Origin: CBCPNA01 sp965120415
Lineage (GTDB): Bacteria > Bacillota > Clostridia > Lachnospirales > CAG-274
Assembly: GCA_965120415.1 (NCBI GenBank)
Contig: CBCPNA010000060.1
Span: 1-14,720 of the forward strand
Length of the DNA: 14,720 bases
Reading direction: 5' to 3'
In this document: positions 7,271 to 14,696 of the stretch, one piece after another
Layout: each line of letters starts with the position of its first letter
Numbering within the stretch: position 1 is the first letter of the stretch
The notes under the pieces: model-generated
Databases searched by the model: none
Told to the model about the DNA's origin: nothing
Seen by the model: the letters and a program-made list of their open reading frames with translations, nothing else
Translations under genes and position numbers: made by a program

Positions 7271-7472
7271 TGTGAAAACCCTTAATATTTTCACAGTTAC
7301 AGTTAAAATACATCCCCCAATATGTACTAAACTGTAAACCCCATAAAAATACCTTCTCTTTTGTGCGGGGGTATGGCTCCGTTAGCTTACCCCCACGTAC
7401 CACTATTAGTGAGTGGTATATCGTAGAGATTATACTGTATGATAAAAGTCAGCAAGTTTATTGCTGGCTTTT
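7271..7472 (+). ncRNA. Candidate structured small RNA, about 200 nt
   Basis: This non-coding stretch has an extended -10 promoter at its left end, a terminator at its right end and four hairpins between. H1 is 7272-7278 with 7288-7294. H2 is 7297-7304 with 7330-7337, carrying an inner stem 7309-7313/7322-7326 whose apical loop is CCCCCAAT. H3 is 7367-7373 (GGGGGTA) with 7388-7394 (TACCCCC), with an inner GCT/AGC. H4 is 7398-7404 with 7412-7418. G+C is visibly higher here than in the surrounding intergenic DNA. C-rich single strands (7314-7318 and 7339-7342) resemble the SD-pairing loops of Firmicute regulatory RNAs. I see no SRP, tmRNA, RNase P, T-box or riboswitch signatures. It converges on yyaC and has no downstream plus-strand gene to control in cis, so a trans-acting RNA is most likely. 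Confidence 0.55.
7444..7472. terminator. Bidirectional rho-independent terminator (small RNA / yyaC)
   Basis: GTCAGCAA (7448-7455) pairs with TTGCTGGC (7461-7468) around the loop GTTTA. AAAA flanks it on the left and TTTT on the right, extending the stem and giving a T-run in each direction. It would end the rightward small RNA and the leftward yyaC transcript, whose stop codon is at 7474-7476. Confidence 0.85.
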
Positions 7473-7473
7473 C

Positions 7474-8028
7474 TTATGCATTTAGGCAGTGCCAAATACC
7501 ACTTGATATAATATCAGCCATTTTCATAACATTTTTAAGCCTTGTATTTTGCAATATAGAAAATTCTAATATACCTTTTGTATTTACAATACCTGTTATA
7601 TACATATCGCCTACATAAGGCAAGTTTTTTTTAAGCCCTGCTCCAGGCTTTATGCTACCTTCTCCTATATTTATATAATTAATAAAGTTTTTATCACCTA
7701 AAGATGCATCTATAGCTATTATAAGGCTATCTTTTTTTTTATATTTATAAATAAGCTTTATATATTTATTTAAATTTTTAGCATGCACAGGTTTTTCTAA
7801 ACTGCCTAATATTATCACGTTTTTTGGAAGTGGTAGCTTGCATAATTTATACCCAACTAAAGGCCCAAGGCTATCGCCTGTTGACCTATCTGTTCCTATA
7901 CATAAAAATATTAGATATTTATACTGTTTGCTTTTTAATATTTTAGCAAATATGTTTTTAAATTCCAAAAGAGAAAATTCAGAAAAAGAGTTAATAAAGT
8001 AGCTTGATTTTTTATATTCTTTATTCAA
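7474..8028 (-). CDS. yyaC: Sporulation protein YyaC (GPR-related putative spore protease)
   Basis: A 184-residue soluble protein of the YyaC family, distantly related to the germination protease GPR and to hydrogenase-maturation type aspartic proteases. The hallmark segments are all present: FLCIGTDRSTGDSLGPLVGYKL (from residue 41, acidic D47 and D52), KPVHAKNL (79-86), IIAIDASLGD (103-112, D107), GSIKPGAGLKKNLPYVGDMYITGIVN (from 124), and the end motif LQNTRLKNVMKMADIISSGI. Its substrate is not established. The start is TTG at 8028, supported by AAAGGAG 8 nt upstream and by no better ATG. It shares a 273-nt divergent region with the LysM gene and ends in the bidirectional terminator. It is a good marker for endospore formation. 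Confidence 0.93.
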   Translation of the reverse strand: MNKEYKKSSYFINSFSEFSLLEFKNIFAKILKSKQYKYLIFLCIGTDRSTGDSLGPLVGYKLCKLPLPKNVIILGSLEKPVHAKNLNKYIKLIYKYKKKDSLIIAIDASLGDKNFINYINIGEGSIKPGAGLKKNLPYVGDMYITGIVNTKGILEFSILQNTRLKNVMKMADIISSGIWHCLNA

Positions 8029-8151
8029 CCAAAAAACTCCTTTTGCATAATTTATAAAACAACAAATATATTTTATGAAAAATTAAAAAAAATATACTTT
8101 AATCTTAATTTTTTATAAAATATATTTTGGCAGATTTTATTAATTTTTATT

Positions 8152-8165
8152 TATAGTCGACTATA
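8152..8165. promoter_or_regulatory. 14-nt perfect palindrome in the yyaC / LysM-gene divergent region
   Basis: TATAGTCGACTATA is a perfect dyad in the middle of the 273-nt divergent promoter region (8029-8301). A second site, TGTCGAT on the minus strand at 8220-8226, matches the Spo0A box (TGTCGAA) at 6 of 7 positions. On the plus strand those same bases give TCGACA, a 5/6 match to a -35, with TATAAT 15 nt downstream at 8242-8247. The palindrome is a candidate operator, and its binding protein is unknown. Confidence 0.35.
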
Positions 8166-8301
8166 TTTATCATTTAATGTAAAGTTTTATTTATTAATTG
8201 CATAAAAAAATTAGTATCTATCGACAGCTTTTTTCACAAAATATAATAATTGTATGATATTATTTTTATAAATAACATACTTTTACTAAGGAGAATAGAT
8301 T

Positions 8302-9417
8302 ATGAATAAAAATAATTTTAATTTGCCCAAAAATATTAAACAAATTGGAAATATAGATGAAAATTTTAAAATATATGTAGAAGATTTTGTATTTTCTTTT
8401 TTAAATCAATATGCCAAAAACTGTAACGGCGAAGAGGGGCTTGCTGTTTTGATAGGGGAGCATTTTGTTAACGAGAATAAAAATGTCTTGTTTATTAGCG
8501 GGGCTATAAAGGCAGAAGATACTATTATGGAAAATGGTATTGTCAAAATGTCTGAAAAATCTTTAGAAAAAATAAATGCAAATATTGATACATATTTTTT
8601 GGGCAAGCAAATAGTCGGCTGGTTTTATTCCCAGCCGGGCTTTGCCGATTATATTAATGAAGAATATTTGAATTATCATAAAGCTCTTTTTAAAGAATAT
8701 TATAAAGTATTTTTTCTTTTTGATCCGGTAGAAAATATAAACTCTTTTTATAAATACAGAAATCAAAAATTTGAAGATATAAAGGGCTTTATAATATATT
8801 ATGAAAAAAACGATGCTATGCAAGAATATATGCTAAATAATAAAGAAAATAATATAGATATAGCAAAAGAAAACTTTAAAGAAAAAGATAAAAAATTAAC
8901 TAAACTAAAAAATAATAAGACTCAAAATATTAAGGTGGTAGAAAAAGAAAAAAATAAACCTAGTATGCTTTTGTATTTAACAGGGGTTTTATTTATTATT
9001 TGCTTTGTTATGGCTATTTCTCTTATACAAAATGATGATAAAATACAAGCTTTAGAGTCTAGTTTTTTAAAGCTTGACCAAAATTATAAATATATTTTAA
9101 ATCAATTAAAAAATGAAAATGTGCAAAGCGTATTTGCAGAAAATACATCTTATTATGAACAAGAAACAGAAACAACTCAAACAACAGAAACAAAAGAAAT
9201 AACAGAAGCACAAACAACTACAGAAACAACCCAAACAACGCAAGCAGAAACAGGGGATTATATAGAATATGAAATTAAAGCAGGAGATACACTAGAATAT
9301 ATTAGCCAAAAATTTTATAATACATCAAATAAAGTGGATGAAATAATAGCCTTTAATGAAATAGAAAATCCAGATAAAATCTATGAAGGTATGCTTATAA
9401 AAATACCAACAGATTAA
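8302..9417 (+). CDS. Membrane protein with degenerate JAMM/MPN-like domain and C-terminal LysM domain
   Basis: A 371-residue protein. Residues ~22-185 resemble a JAMM/MPN fold: EEGLAVLIGE (44-53) corresponds to the E-x-x-G-L-L-x-G strand, and VGWFYSQPG...INEEYLNYH (105-126) lines up with G-W-x-H-x-H-P...S-x-x-D-x-x-x-H. Both metal-binding His are replaced (Y109, Q111), as are the Ser and Asp (N119, Y122), so it is probably inactive as a peptidase. A Lys-rich linker leads to a membrane helix (222-242), a short coiled coil (~246-272) and a Thr/Glu repeat linker (~284-317). A LysM domain follows (321-369, with AGDTLEYISQKFY and IYEGMLIKIP). LysM should bind peptidoglycan outside, leaving the MPN-like part inside. 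AAGGAGA lies 10 nt before ATG 8302. Similar LysM proteins seem widespread in Lachnospirales (from memory). No function is known to me. Confidence 0.75.
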   Translation: MNKNNFNLPKNIKQIGNIDENFKIYVEDFVFSFLNQYAKNCNGEEGLAVLIGEHFVNENKNVLFISGAIKAEDTIMENGIVKMSEKSLEKINANIDTYFLGKQIVGWFYSQPGFADYINEEYLNYHKALFKEYYKVFFLFDPVENINSFYKYRNQKFEDIKGFIIYYEKNDAMQEYMLNNKENNIDIAKENFKEKDKKLTKLKNNKTQNIKVVEKEKNKPSMLLYLTGVLFIICFVMAISLIQNDDKIQALESSFLKLDQNYKYILNQLKNENVQSVFAENTSYYEQETETTQTTETKEITEAQTTTETTQTTQAETGDYIEYEIKAGDTLEYISQKFYNTSNKVDEIIAFNEIENPDKIYEGMLIKIPTD

Positions 9418-9425
9418 TACATAAT

Positions 9426-9471
9426 AAATATACTCAAATCTAGCTTTGCTAGCAATTTGAGTATATTTTTT
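9426..9471 (+). terminator. Strong rho-independent terminator after the LysM gene
   Basis: A 14-bp stem, 9426-9439 with 9455-9468, continues after a 2-nt bulge as CTAGC/GCTAG around a TTT loop. It runs into a T-rich tail through 9472. It lies 9 nt after the LysM stop and insulates the walR promoter. Confidence 0.9.
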
Positions 9472-9535
9472 TGTATATTTATATAATTATTTGTAAATTA
9501 TATATTTAAAGCATTTTAGCTAAAGTTTACAATAC

Positions 9536-9564
9536 TTGACAAATGAAAATTGTTATAATATACT
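9536..9564 (+). promoter_or_regulatory. Consensus sigma-A promoter of walRK
   Basis: TTGACA (9536-9541) and TATACT (9559-9564) are separated by exactly 17 nt, with an AT-rich upstream region. Transcription would start near 9571, about 45 nt ahead of the walR start. Two copies of the palindrome TTAGCTAA (9516-9523 and 9569-9576) bracket the promoter; the right one covers the likely transcription start. Confidence 0.8.
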
Positions 9565-9615
9565 GAAATTAGCTAAATAAATTTAATTTATTAAATGTTT
9601 TTAAGGGGTGTTAAA

Positions 9616-10308
9616 ATGGCTAAAATATTAGTTGTTGATGATGAACAAAGCATTGTTAACATAATAGAATACAATCTTAAAAAAGAAGGCTATAATGTTA
9701 TATGCGCCTCTAACGGCGAAGAGGGCTTAGCACTTTTTAAAAAAGAAAGCCCAAGCCTTGTTATTTTAGACATTATGATGCCAGAAATAGACGGCTATGG
9801 GGTTTGTAAAAAAATAAGAGAAGAAAGTAGCGTACCTATAATAATGCTTACTGCAAGAGCAGATGAGGTAGATAAAGTTTTGGGGCTTGAAATAGGGGCA
9901 GATGATTATGTTACAAAGCCATTTAGCAACAGAGAGCTTTTAGCAAGGGTTAAAGCGCATTTAAGAAGGGCAGAAACTTTAAAAGAGCCTAAAGAAAGCG
10001 GAACAAAAGATATATGTAAATTTGGAGATTTAGCTATAGATATAAAAAGGTATGAAGTTTATAAAAATGATGAGCTTATAAACTTAACAATTAGAGAATT
10101 TGAGCTTTTAAAATTTTTGGCTTTTAAAAACCCTCAAATATTTACAAGAGAAGAGCTTTTATCTAAAGTATGGGGGTATGAATATTTTGGTGATGTAAGG
10201 TCTGTCGATGTTACTGTAAGAAGGCTTAGAGAAAAGATAGAAACAGATCCAAGCAAGCCAAAATATATTGTAACAAAAAGAGGTATAGGTTATTATTTTA
10301 GTTATTAA
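9616..10308 (+). CDS. walR: Response regulator WalR (YycF), OmpR family
   Basis: A 230-residue DNA-binding response regulator that controls cell-wall hydrolase and wall-homeostasis genes when phosphorylated by WalK. The receiver domain (1-~118) has the acidic pair D8/D9, phospho-acceptor D52 in LVILDIMMP, T79 and K101 (YVTKPF). The stretch GLEIGADDYVTKPFSNRELLARVKAHLRR is very close to WalR/YycF. The winged-helix domain (~130-230) ends with the recognition helix and wing segment GYEYFGDVRSVDVTVRRLREKIE...YIVTKRGIGYYF. The open frame reaches an ATG at 9595, but AAGGGG (9603-9608) lies 7 nt before ATG 9616, giving MAKILVVDDE and the family's usual length. walK follows 14 nt later in the same operon. 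Confidence 0.93.
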   Translation: MAKILVVDDEQSIVNIIEYNLKKEGYNVICASNGEEGLALFKKESPSLVILDIMMPEIDGYGVCKKIREESSVPIIMLTARADEVDKVLGLEIGADDYVTKPFSNRELLARVKAHLRRAETLKEPKESGTKDICKFGDLAIDIKRYEVYKNDELINLTIREFELLKFLAFKNPQIFTREELLSKVWGYEYFGDVRSVDVTVRRLREKIETDPSKPKYIVTKRGIGYYFSY

Positions 10309-10322
10309 GTTGGTTAATAAAT

Positions 10323-12107
10323 ATGAAAAGTATAAGATTTAAGCTAATTTTTATATATTTTATTTTAGTATTTATCGTAATGATAATAAGCGGAAGCTAT
10401 ATCATTTTAAGCACCAAAACGCAAGAAACACAAAAAATAGAAAATCAATTAAAAAGCACTACAAGATATGTAAAAGAGCAAGTGCTGGAACAATACAAAG
10501 ATTCTTCATTGTTCCAAAATGGGCTTGATTCTATATTAATACAGCAAAATTTGCCCTTGCAAGATGCCCAGGTAAGCATATTAGACAGCACAGGTAAAAC
10601 TATAGCTACCACTATAGAATCGCACAAGGGCAATATTATAGAGCATAAAAATTCTGTTATTATAGAGGGGCTTTCTGGTAAAGAAAGTTTTGGTAAGACA
10701 TCAAACTATAGCCAAAATTCTACTGTAGAAAGATGGTTTAGCTATGCCTATCCTTTGCTAGATGATAGCGGTAATTTAGAATATATCATTTATGCGCAAG
10801 TCGATTCAGACACAATAACAGAAAATCTTATGCAAACAGCAAGCACTATTTCTATAGCGGTGTTACTTGCTTTATTTTTTGCGGTGCTTTTGGGGAGTCT
10901 ATTTTCTAATACAATAACAGCCCCTATAGCTATACTTACAAAAAAGGCAAATTTACTTGCGACAGGTAATTTAGAGCAATATATATCTGTTAAAGGTGAA
11001 GATGAACTAGGGCAGCTTACAAGGAGCTTTAACCATATGGCAAGAGAGCTTAGAAAGACTGTTTCTGAAATGGAAAACGAAAACAACAAGCTAGAGATAC
11101 TTCTCCAAAATATGACAGATGGCGTTATAGCTTTTGACAATAAAGGCGGACTTTTGCACGCTAATAAAGTTTTTTATGAATTAATGGACTTTAGCATAAC
11201 AGAGCAATACAGGATAAATTTAGACATTTTTTTAAAAAAAATAAATTATAAAAAAGAAAATTTAGATATAGAAAAAAATACACAATTGCTTATAAATATT
11301 AATGCAAAATTTATAGAAATATCTATAATACCTTATAAGGCTAAAATAAGCTTTTTAGAAGGGGTTATTGTTGTGTTAAAAGATATAACAAAGCAAAAAA
11401 AGCTAGACGATTTAAGAAAAGAATTTGTCGCTAACGTTTCACACGAAATAAGAACACCTATAACAACTATAAAAAGCTATACAGAAACGCTTATAGAAGG
11501 AGCTATAGAAGAAAAAGATATAGCCATAGATTTTTTAAACACAATAAACGATGCTACAGATAGGATGAAGCTGCTTACAGACGATTTGCTAGAGCTTTCT
11601 AAATTTGATGGAGGTAAAATAGTATTTAATTTTAAAGAAGAAAATCTTTATGAAATAGTGTCTGGTTGTGTTAAGCAAAATATAATAGTTGCAAATAAAA
11701 AAAATCAGACAATTATTTTGAACGAACCAAAAAATAAAAATATGAAAGTTAAGGTAGATAAAGATAGGATAAATCAGGTTATAAACAATATTATATCCAA
11801 TTCTATCAAATATAGCTATGAAAATGCAAAAATAAACATATTTTTTGACGAATTTAAAAATAGTTATGTTGTAACTATACAAGATAATGGTATAGGTATA
11901 CCACAAGAAGATTTAGAAAGGATATTTGAAAGATTTTATAGAGTTGATAAAGCAAGGAGCCGTGATATGGGGGGTAATGGGCTTGGTCTATCTATAGCAA
12001 AAGAGATAATGCTTGAGCATAAAGGCGAGATAAAAGCCTTTAGCAGAGTATCAGAAGGCACTGTTATGCAGATAGTGTTTCCTAAAATTAATATGAAGCT
12101 TAAATAG
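10323..12107 (+). CDS. walK: Sensor histidine kinase WalK (YycG)
   Basis: A 594-residue membrane kinase partner of WalR. The order is TM1 (about 7-29), an outside sensor region (30-173) and TM2 (174-194). Next come HAMP (195-247), PAS (about 256-355, MTDGVIAFDNKGGLLHAN) and a HisKA domain with the phospho-acceptor H374 in FVANVSHEIRTPITTIKSY. The C-terminal HATPase_c domain has N-box INNIISNSIKYS, G1 DNGIGIP, F-box FERFYRVDKARS and G2 GGNGLGLSIAKEI. This TM-sensor-TM-HAMP-PAS-HisKA-HATPase layout and length match WalK of Bacillus and relatives. No good Shine-Dalgarno precedes ATG 10323, so it may rely on coupling to walR, which ends 14 nt upstream. In Bacillus, WalK senses wall status at the division septum; that role is transferred by homology. 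Confidence 0.92.
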   Translation: MKSIRFKLIFIYFILVFIVMIISGSYIILSTKTQETQKIENQLKSTTRYVKEQVLEQYKDSSLFQNGLDSILIQQNLPLQDAQVSILDSTGKTIATTIESHKGNIIEHKNSVIIEGLSGKESFGKTSNYSQNSTVERWFSYAYPLLDDSGNLEYIIYAQVDSDTITENLMQTASTISIAVLLALFFAVLLGSLFSNTITAPIAILTKKANLLATGNLEQYISVKGEDELGQLTRSFNHMARELRKTVSEMENENNKLEILLQNMTDGVIAFDNKGGLLHANKVFYELMDFSITEQYRINLDIFLKKINYKKENLDIEKNTQLLININAKFIEISIIPYKAKISFLEGVIVVLKDITKQKKLDDLRKEFVANVSHEIRTPITTIKSYTETLIEGAIEEKDIAIDFLNTINDATDRMKLLTDDLLELSKFDGGKIVFNFKEENLYEIVSGCVKQNIIVANKKNQTIILNEPKNKNMKVKVDKDRINQVINNIISNSIKYSYENAKINIFFDEFKNSYVVTIQDNGIGIPQEDLERIFERFYRVDKARSRDMGGNGLGLSIAKEIMLEHKGEIKAFSRVSEGTVMQIVFPKINMKLK

Positions 12108-12225
12108 GGGCTTTTTAGCTTGATACAATATTAAAATTATGCTTGAATAAAGATTTTTTGTATGTTAATATAAAAATACAAGATTGTCTTTAATAAAAGC
12201 ATATTTTTTAAATTTAGGTGAAAAT

Positions 12226-13572
12226 ATGAAATTTAAAATTTTTTTAAGAAAAAAGATAGGTATAAAAAATATTTTAATATTTTTTTTAGTTTTTTTAGCC
12301 ATATATCAGACAGCTTATTTATGGTTTGAGAGCTTTTCTGGCTATAATTTAATTTATTTTTTAAAAAATAGGCATCTTTTTTATAATAATGAAAATACGC
12401 TAGAGCATAATGTAGAAAGTGTTATAATTAATGTAGGCGAGAATAAATTTTTAAGGCAATATGAAAATATTTATATATCAGAATACAAAAAGACTTTTGA
12501 TGAGGCTATAACAGAAACGCTTTCTAAAGGAAGTTATGAATATAAAGAAAAATTTGATTTAAAAGAAATAGCATCAAATAAAAGTATTTTATACATTTTT
12601 GATTATGATATAAATTCATCTGATTTAGATACTGTATTTGGGCTTGATTTTAAAAAAGTGCCAAAAGATATTGTATATAATACTATAGCTTTAGAGGCTT
12701 TTATAGAAGATGAGAGCTATTTAAAAGCTACTATATTTCATACAGAAGAAGATGATGCACATGTATTTATTTTAAAAAAGGAAGATTTAGCCAAAAGTAT
12801 ATATTATATTATAGAAAATTTTTCTAATTTTGCAACAAAGCAAGATTTAAGCCTTTTAACTATTTCTTCAGGCGAAAATACAAAATCTTCTTTTGCTCCA
12901 GCTTTTTTAGAAGGAGAAGTTTTTGTTAATAAAATAAAGACAATAAACCCCCTAGAAGAAGACGGAGGAGTATTGCTTTCTAGCCTTTCAAAATATGTTT
13001 ATATATTTTTTGAAAATTATTATTCAAAGTTTGTACCAAATATAGACGATATTTACACGTATAAAGATGATAACATAGTTATTAAATATTATCCAAACGG
13101 CGTTTTAGAATATGTAAATTATAAAACATCTAGCCAGACTAATGAAAGCTTTTATAGCCTTGCGATAGATTTTTTGGCTAAAGATACAAATATAAAAAAT
13201 GAATTTTATTTAACTAAATATGAAAAAACAGAAGATGGAGCAATATTTTATTTTGATTACAAAATAAATAACTTTCCTATAGTTTTATCAAGCGAGCTTA
13301 AAGAAAAAACAGGTATGGAAAGTATGATAGAGGTAACTGTTGCAGAAAATGAGGTACAAAAATATAAAAGAATAGTTTATGAATTTGAAATAGATGAAAC
13401 ATTACAAAATATAGATACAAGTATTTTAAATAATATACAACAAAATTCAAAATTAGTTTATTATTTTGATGAAATTTATGATTTAAATAGTTTAGCATTA
13501 CAAATAAATAAAAAAGATGAAATATATCAAAATTTAGAGGATAGTGATAATAATGAATTGAAAATTAGTTAA
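12226..13572 (+). CDS. yycH: YycH (WalH)-like regulator of WalK
   Basis: A 448-residue membrane-anchored protein. It has one N-terminal helix (about 15-35, NILIFFLVFLAIYQTAYLWF) and a long extracytoplasmic part with an internal segment DDNIVIKYYPNGVLEYVNY. Sequence similarity to YycH is weak by eye. The call rests on length (Bacillus YycH is about 455 residues), single-helix topology, and the position directly after walK and before a YycI-type gene. In Bacillus, YycH and YycI interact through their membrane helices and restrain WalK. The frame is open from a TTG at 12184, but AGGTG (12216-12220) lies 5 nt before ATG 12226, which is the better start. A 118-nt gap from walK contains only a weak promoter-like pair (TTGAAT...TAATAT). 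I see no clear terminator. Confidence 0.7.
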   Translation: MKFKIFLRKKIGIKNILIFFLVFLAIYQTAYLWFESFSGYNLIYFLKNRHLFYNNENTLEHNVESVIINVGENKFLRQYENIYISEYKKTFDEAITETLSKGSYEYKEKFDLKEIASNKSILYIFDYDINSSDLDTVFGLDFKKVPKDIVYNTIALEAFIEDESYLKATIFHTEEDDAHVFILKKEDLAKSIYYIIENFSNFATKQDLSLLTISSGENTKSSFAPAFLEGEVFVNKIKTINPLEEDGGVLLSSLSKYVYIFFENYYSKFVPNIDDIYTYKDDNIVIKYYPNGVLEYVNYKTSSQTNESFYSLAIDFLAKDTNIKNEFYLTKYEKTEDGAIFYFDYKINNFPIVLSSELKEKTGMESMIEVTVAENEVQKYKRIVYEFEIDETLQNIDTSILNNIQQNSKLVYYFDEIYDLNSLALQINKKDEIYQNLEDSDNNELKIS

Positions 13573-14422
13573 AAATTATATGATATTATTTTTGCTTATA
13601 TTAAATATAATTTTATTAATTATAAATTTAAAAGGCAATGAATATATTATAACTAATGCCAAAAAACAGGCTATTTTGGAATATGCAGAAAAAAATAATA
13701 TAAAAATATCAGCCAAAATACCAGAAAAATTTTACCCTATGAACTCCATATCTGTAAAAAACTTTTTTTATGATGAAAATCAGCTAAAAAATATATTTTT
13801 TGGCACAGATGAAAATATTACCCAAAATGAAGAGTTAGGTATGACTATATTTGAAAAAGATGACAAAAAGCTGTATATAAATAAATCTTATATTGCATTT
13901 GAAGATACTGCCCTTTCAGACTTTATATTTGAAAAAGATTTTGCCCTAAAAAAGGCAAAAGAAATAGTAAAAGAGCTTTCAGATATATGTGGTAAAATGT
14001 ACCTTGATTTAGTTATTGAGGAGGACGATTGTTTTAACATATTTTATGTGCAAAAAATAGATGGATATAAAGTATTTAGTAATTTTTGTAATATAAAAAT
14101 TTTTGAAGATGGTAAGATGGAGTTGTCCTTTAATTATTACCAAAAAATAGAAGAATTGACTGAAACAAAAAATATATGTTCCGCTGACGAAGCTATATAT
14201 ACTTTTTTGAAAGAAATAAGAAATTTGTTTGATACAGAAATAGAAATAACACAAATAGATTTAGGTTATTATTTAGGTAATACGGAAGAAACGTATCAAT
14301 ATGTTTTTAAGCCTTACTATAGATTTTGTGTAAAAGATACAGAAGAAGTATTTTTTGTTAATGCTTATACAAATACGTTTGAAATTAATACAAAATATAG
14401 TATTTTAGAAAATTTTAAATAA
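13553..14422 (+). CDS. yycI: YycI (WalI)-like regulator of WalK; upstream start interrupted by TGA, translated from ATG 13580
   Basis: The readable frame from ATG 13580 gives 280 residues: a membrane helix (1-17, MILFLLILNIILLIINL), then an extracytoplasmic domain. That domain ends with the YycI-like segment YVFKPYYRFCVKDTEEVFFVNAYTNTFE, comparable to 'PVWRV...YYINAYTGE' of the family. The start is odd. ATG 13580 has no Shine-Dalgarno, whereas an in-frame ATG at 13553 inside the yycH end is preceded by AGAGGA (13536-13541) but is followed by AAT and then TGA (13559-13561). YycI proteins, as I recall them, begin M-D/N-W, so the TGA sits where TGG is expected. The present product probably begins at 13580 by reinitiation 7 nt after the yycH stop, losing about 9 cytoplasmic residues. 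Coordinates here cover the ancestral frame. Confidence 0.7.
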
Positions 14423-14462
14423 TTTTTAAATGTAAATATATTACTATTTCAAAAAAATGATA

Positions 14463-14479
14463 AAAATACGTTGTATTTT
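14463..14479 (+). terminator. Weak AT-only hairpin after yycI
   Basis: AAAATAC (14463-14469) pairs with GTATTTT (14473-14479) around GTT. It has no G/C-rich core and no long T-run beyond the arm itself. It may slow or end transcription ahead of the rRNA promoter, but the support is slight. Confidence 0.25.
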
Positions 14480-14569
14480 AATAAAGTATGATGGTAGAAT
14501 TTTATAATTTTATGTATAAAAATGAGATTTGCTTGATTAATTTTACGATAATTTTTTTTAAAAAAAGTG

Positions 14570-14601
14570 TTGACAGTTTAAAATATGTGTGATAATATAA
14601 T
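14570..14601 (+). promoter_or_regulatory. rRNA operon promoter and leader start
   Basis: A perfect -35 (TTGACA, 14570-14575) follows an A/T-tract upstream element (about 14548-14566), as in rRNA promoters. The -10 is ambiguous: TAATAT (14593-14598, 17-nt spacer), GATAAT (14591-14596, 15-nt spacer with TGn before it) or TATAAT (14596-14601, 20-nt spacer). The leader to 14696 contains an inverted repeat TTAACA/TGTTAA (14609-14625 region) and GAACATTGAAAACTAAATA (14635-14653), a sequence type common just before clostridial 16S genes. Confidence 0.75.
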
Positions 14602-14696
14602 CTAGCCGTTAACAAGAATTGTTAAAAGGCGAAGAACATTGAAAACTAAATAATTTTAGCGAGGCAAGTCAAGCCACGAGGCTATAGAGAAGAGAT

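Noticed and set aside
7271..7472. 6S RNA, SRP RNA, tmRNA, T-box or a riboswitch
   Set aside because: There is no long 5'-3' closing stem with a central bubble, no SRP apical motif, no tmRNA ends, no T-box antiterminator sequence, and no downstream plus-strand gene for a riboswitch to control.
8302..9417. Active JAMM metallopeptidase
   Set aside because: Both histidines and the Ser/Asp pair of the JAMM motif are substituted, so no zinc site remains.
13553..13580. Alternative genetic code with TGA read as Trp
   Set aside because: All other genes here are intact under the standard bacterial code and use TGG for Trp (for example in walR, the ATPase and the nitroreductase). In a TGA=Trp genome, several internal TGA codons would be expected in this A/T-rich sequence.
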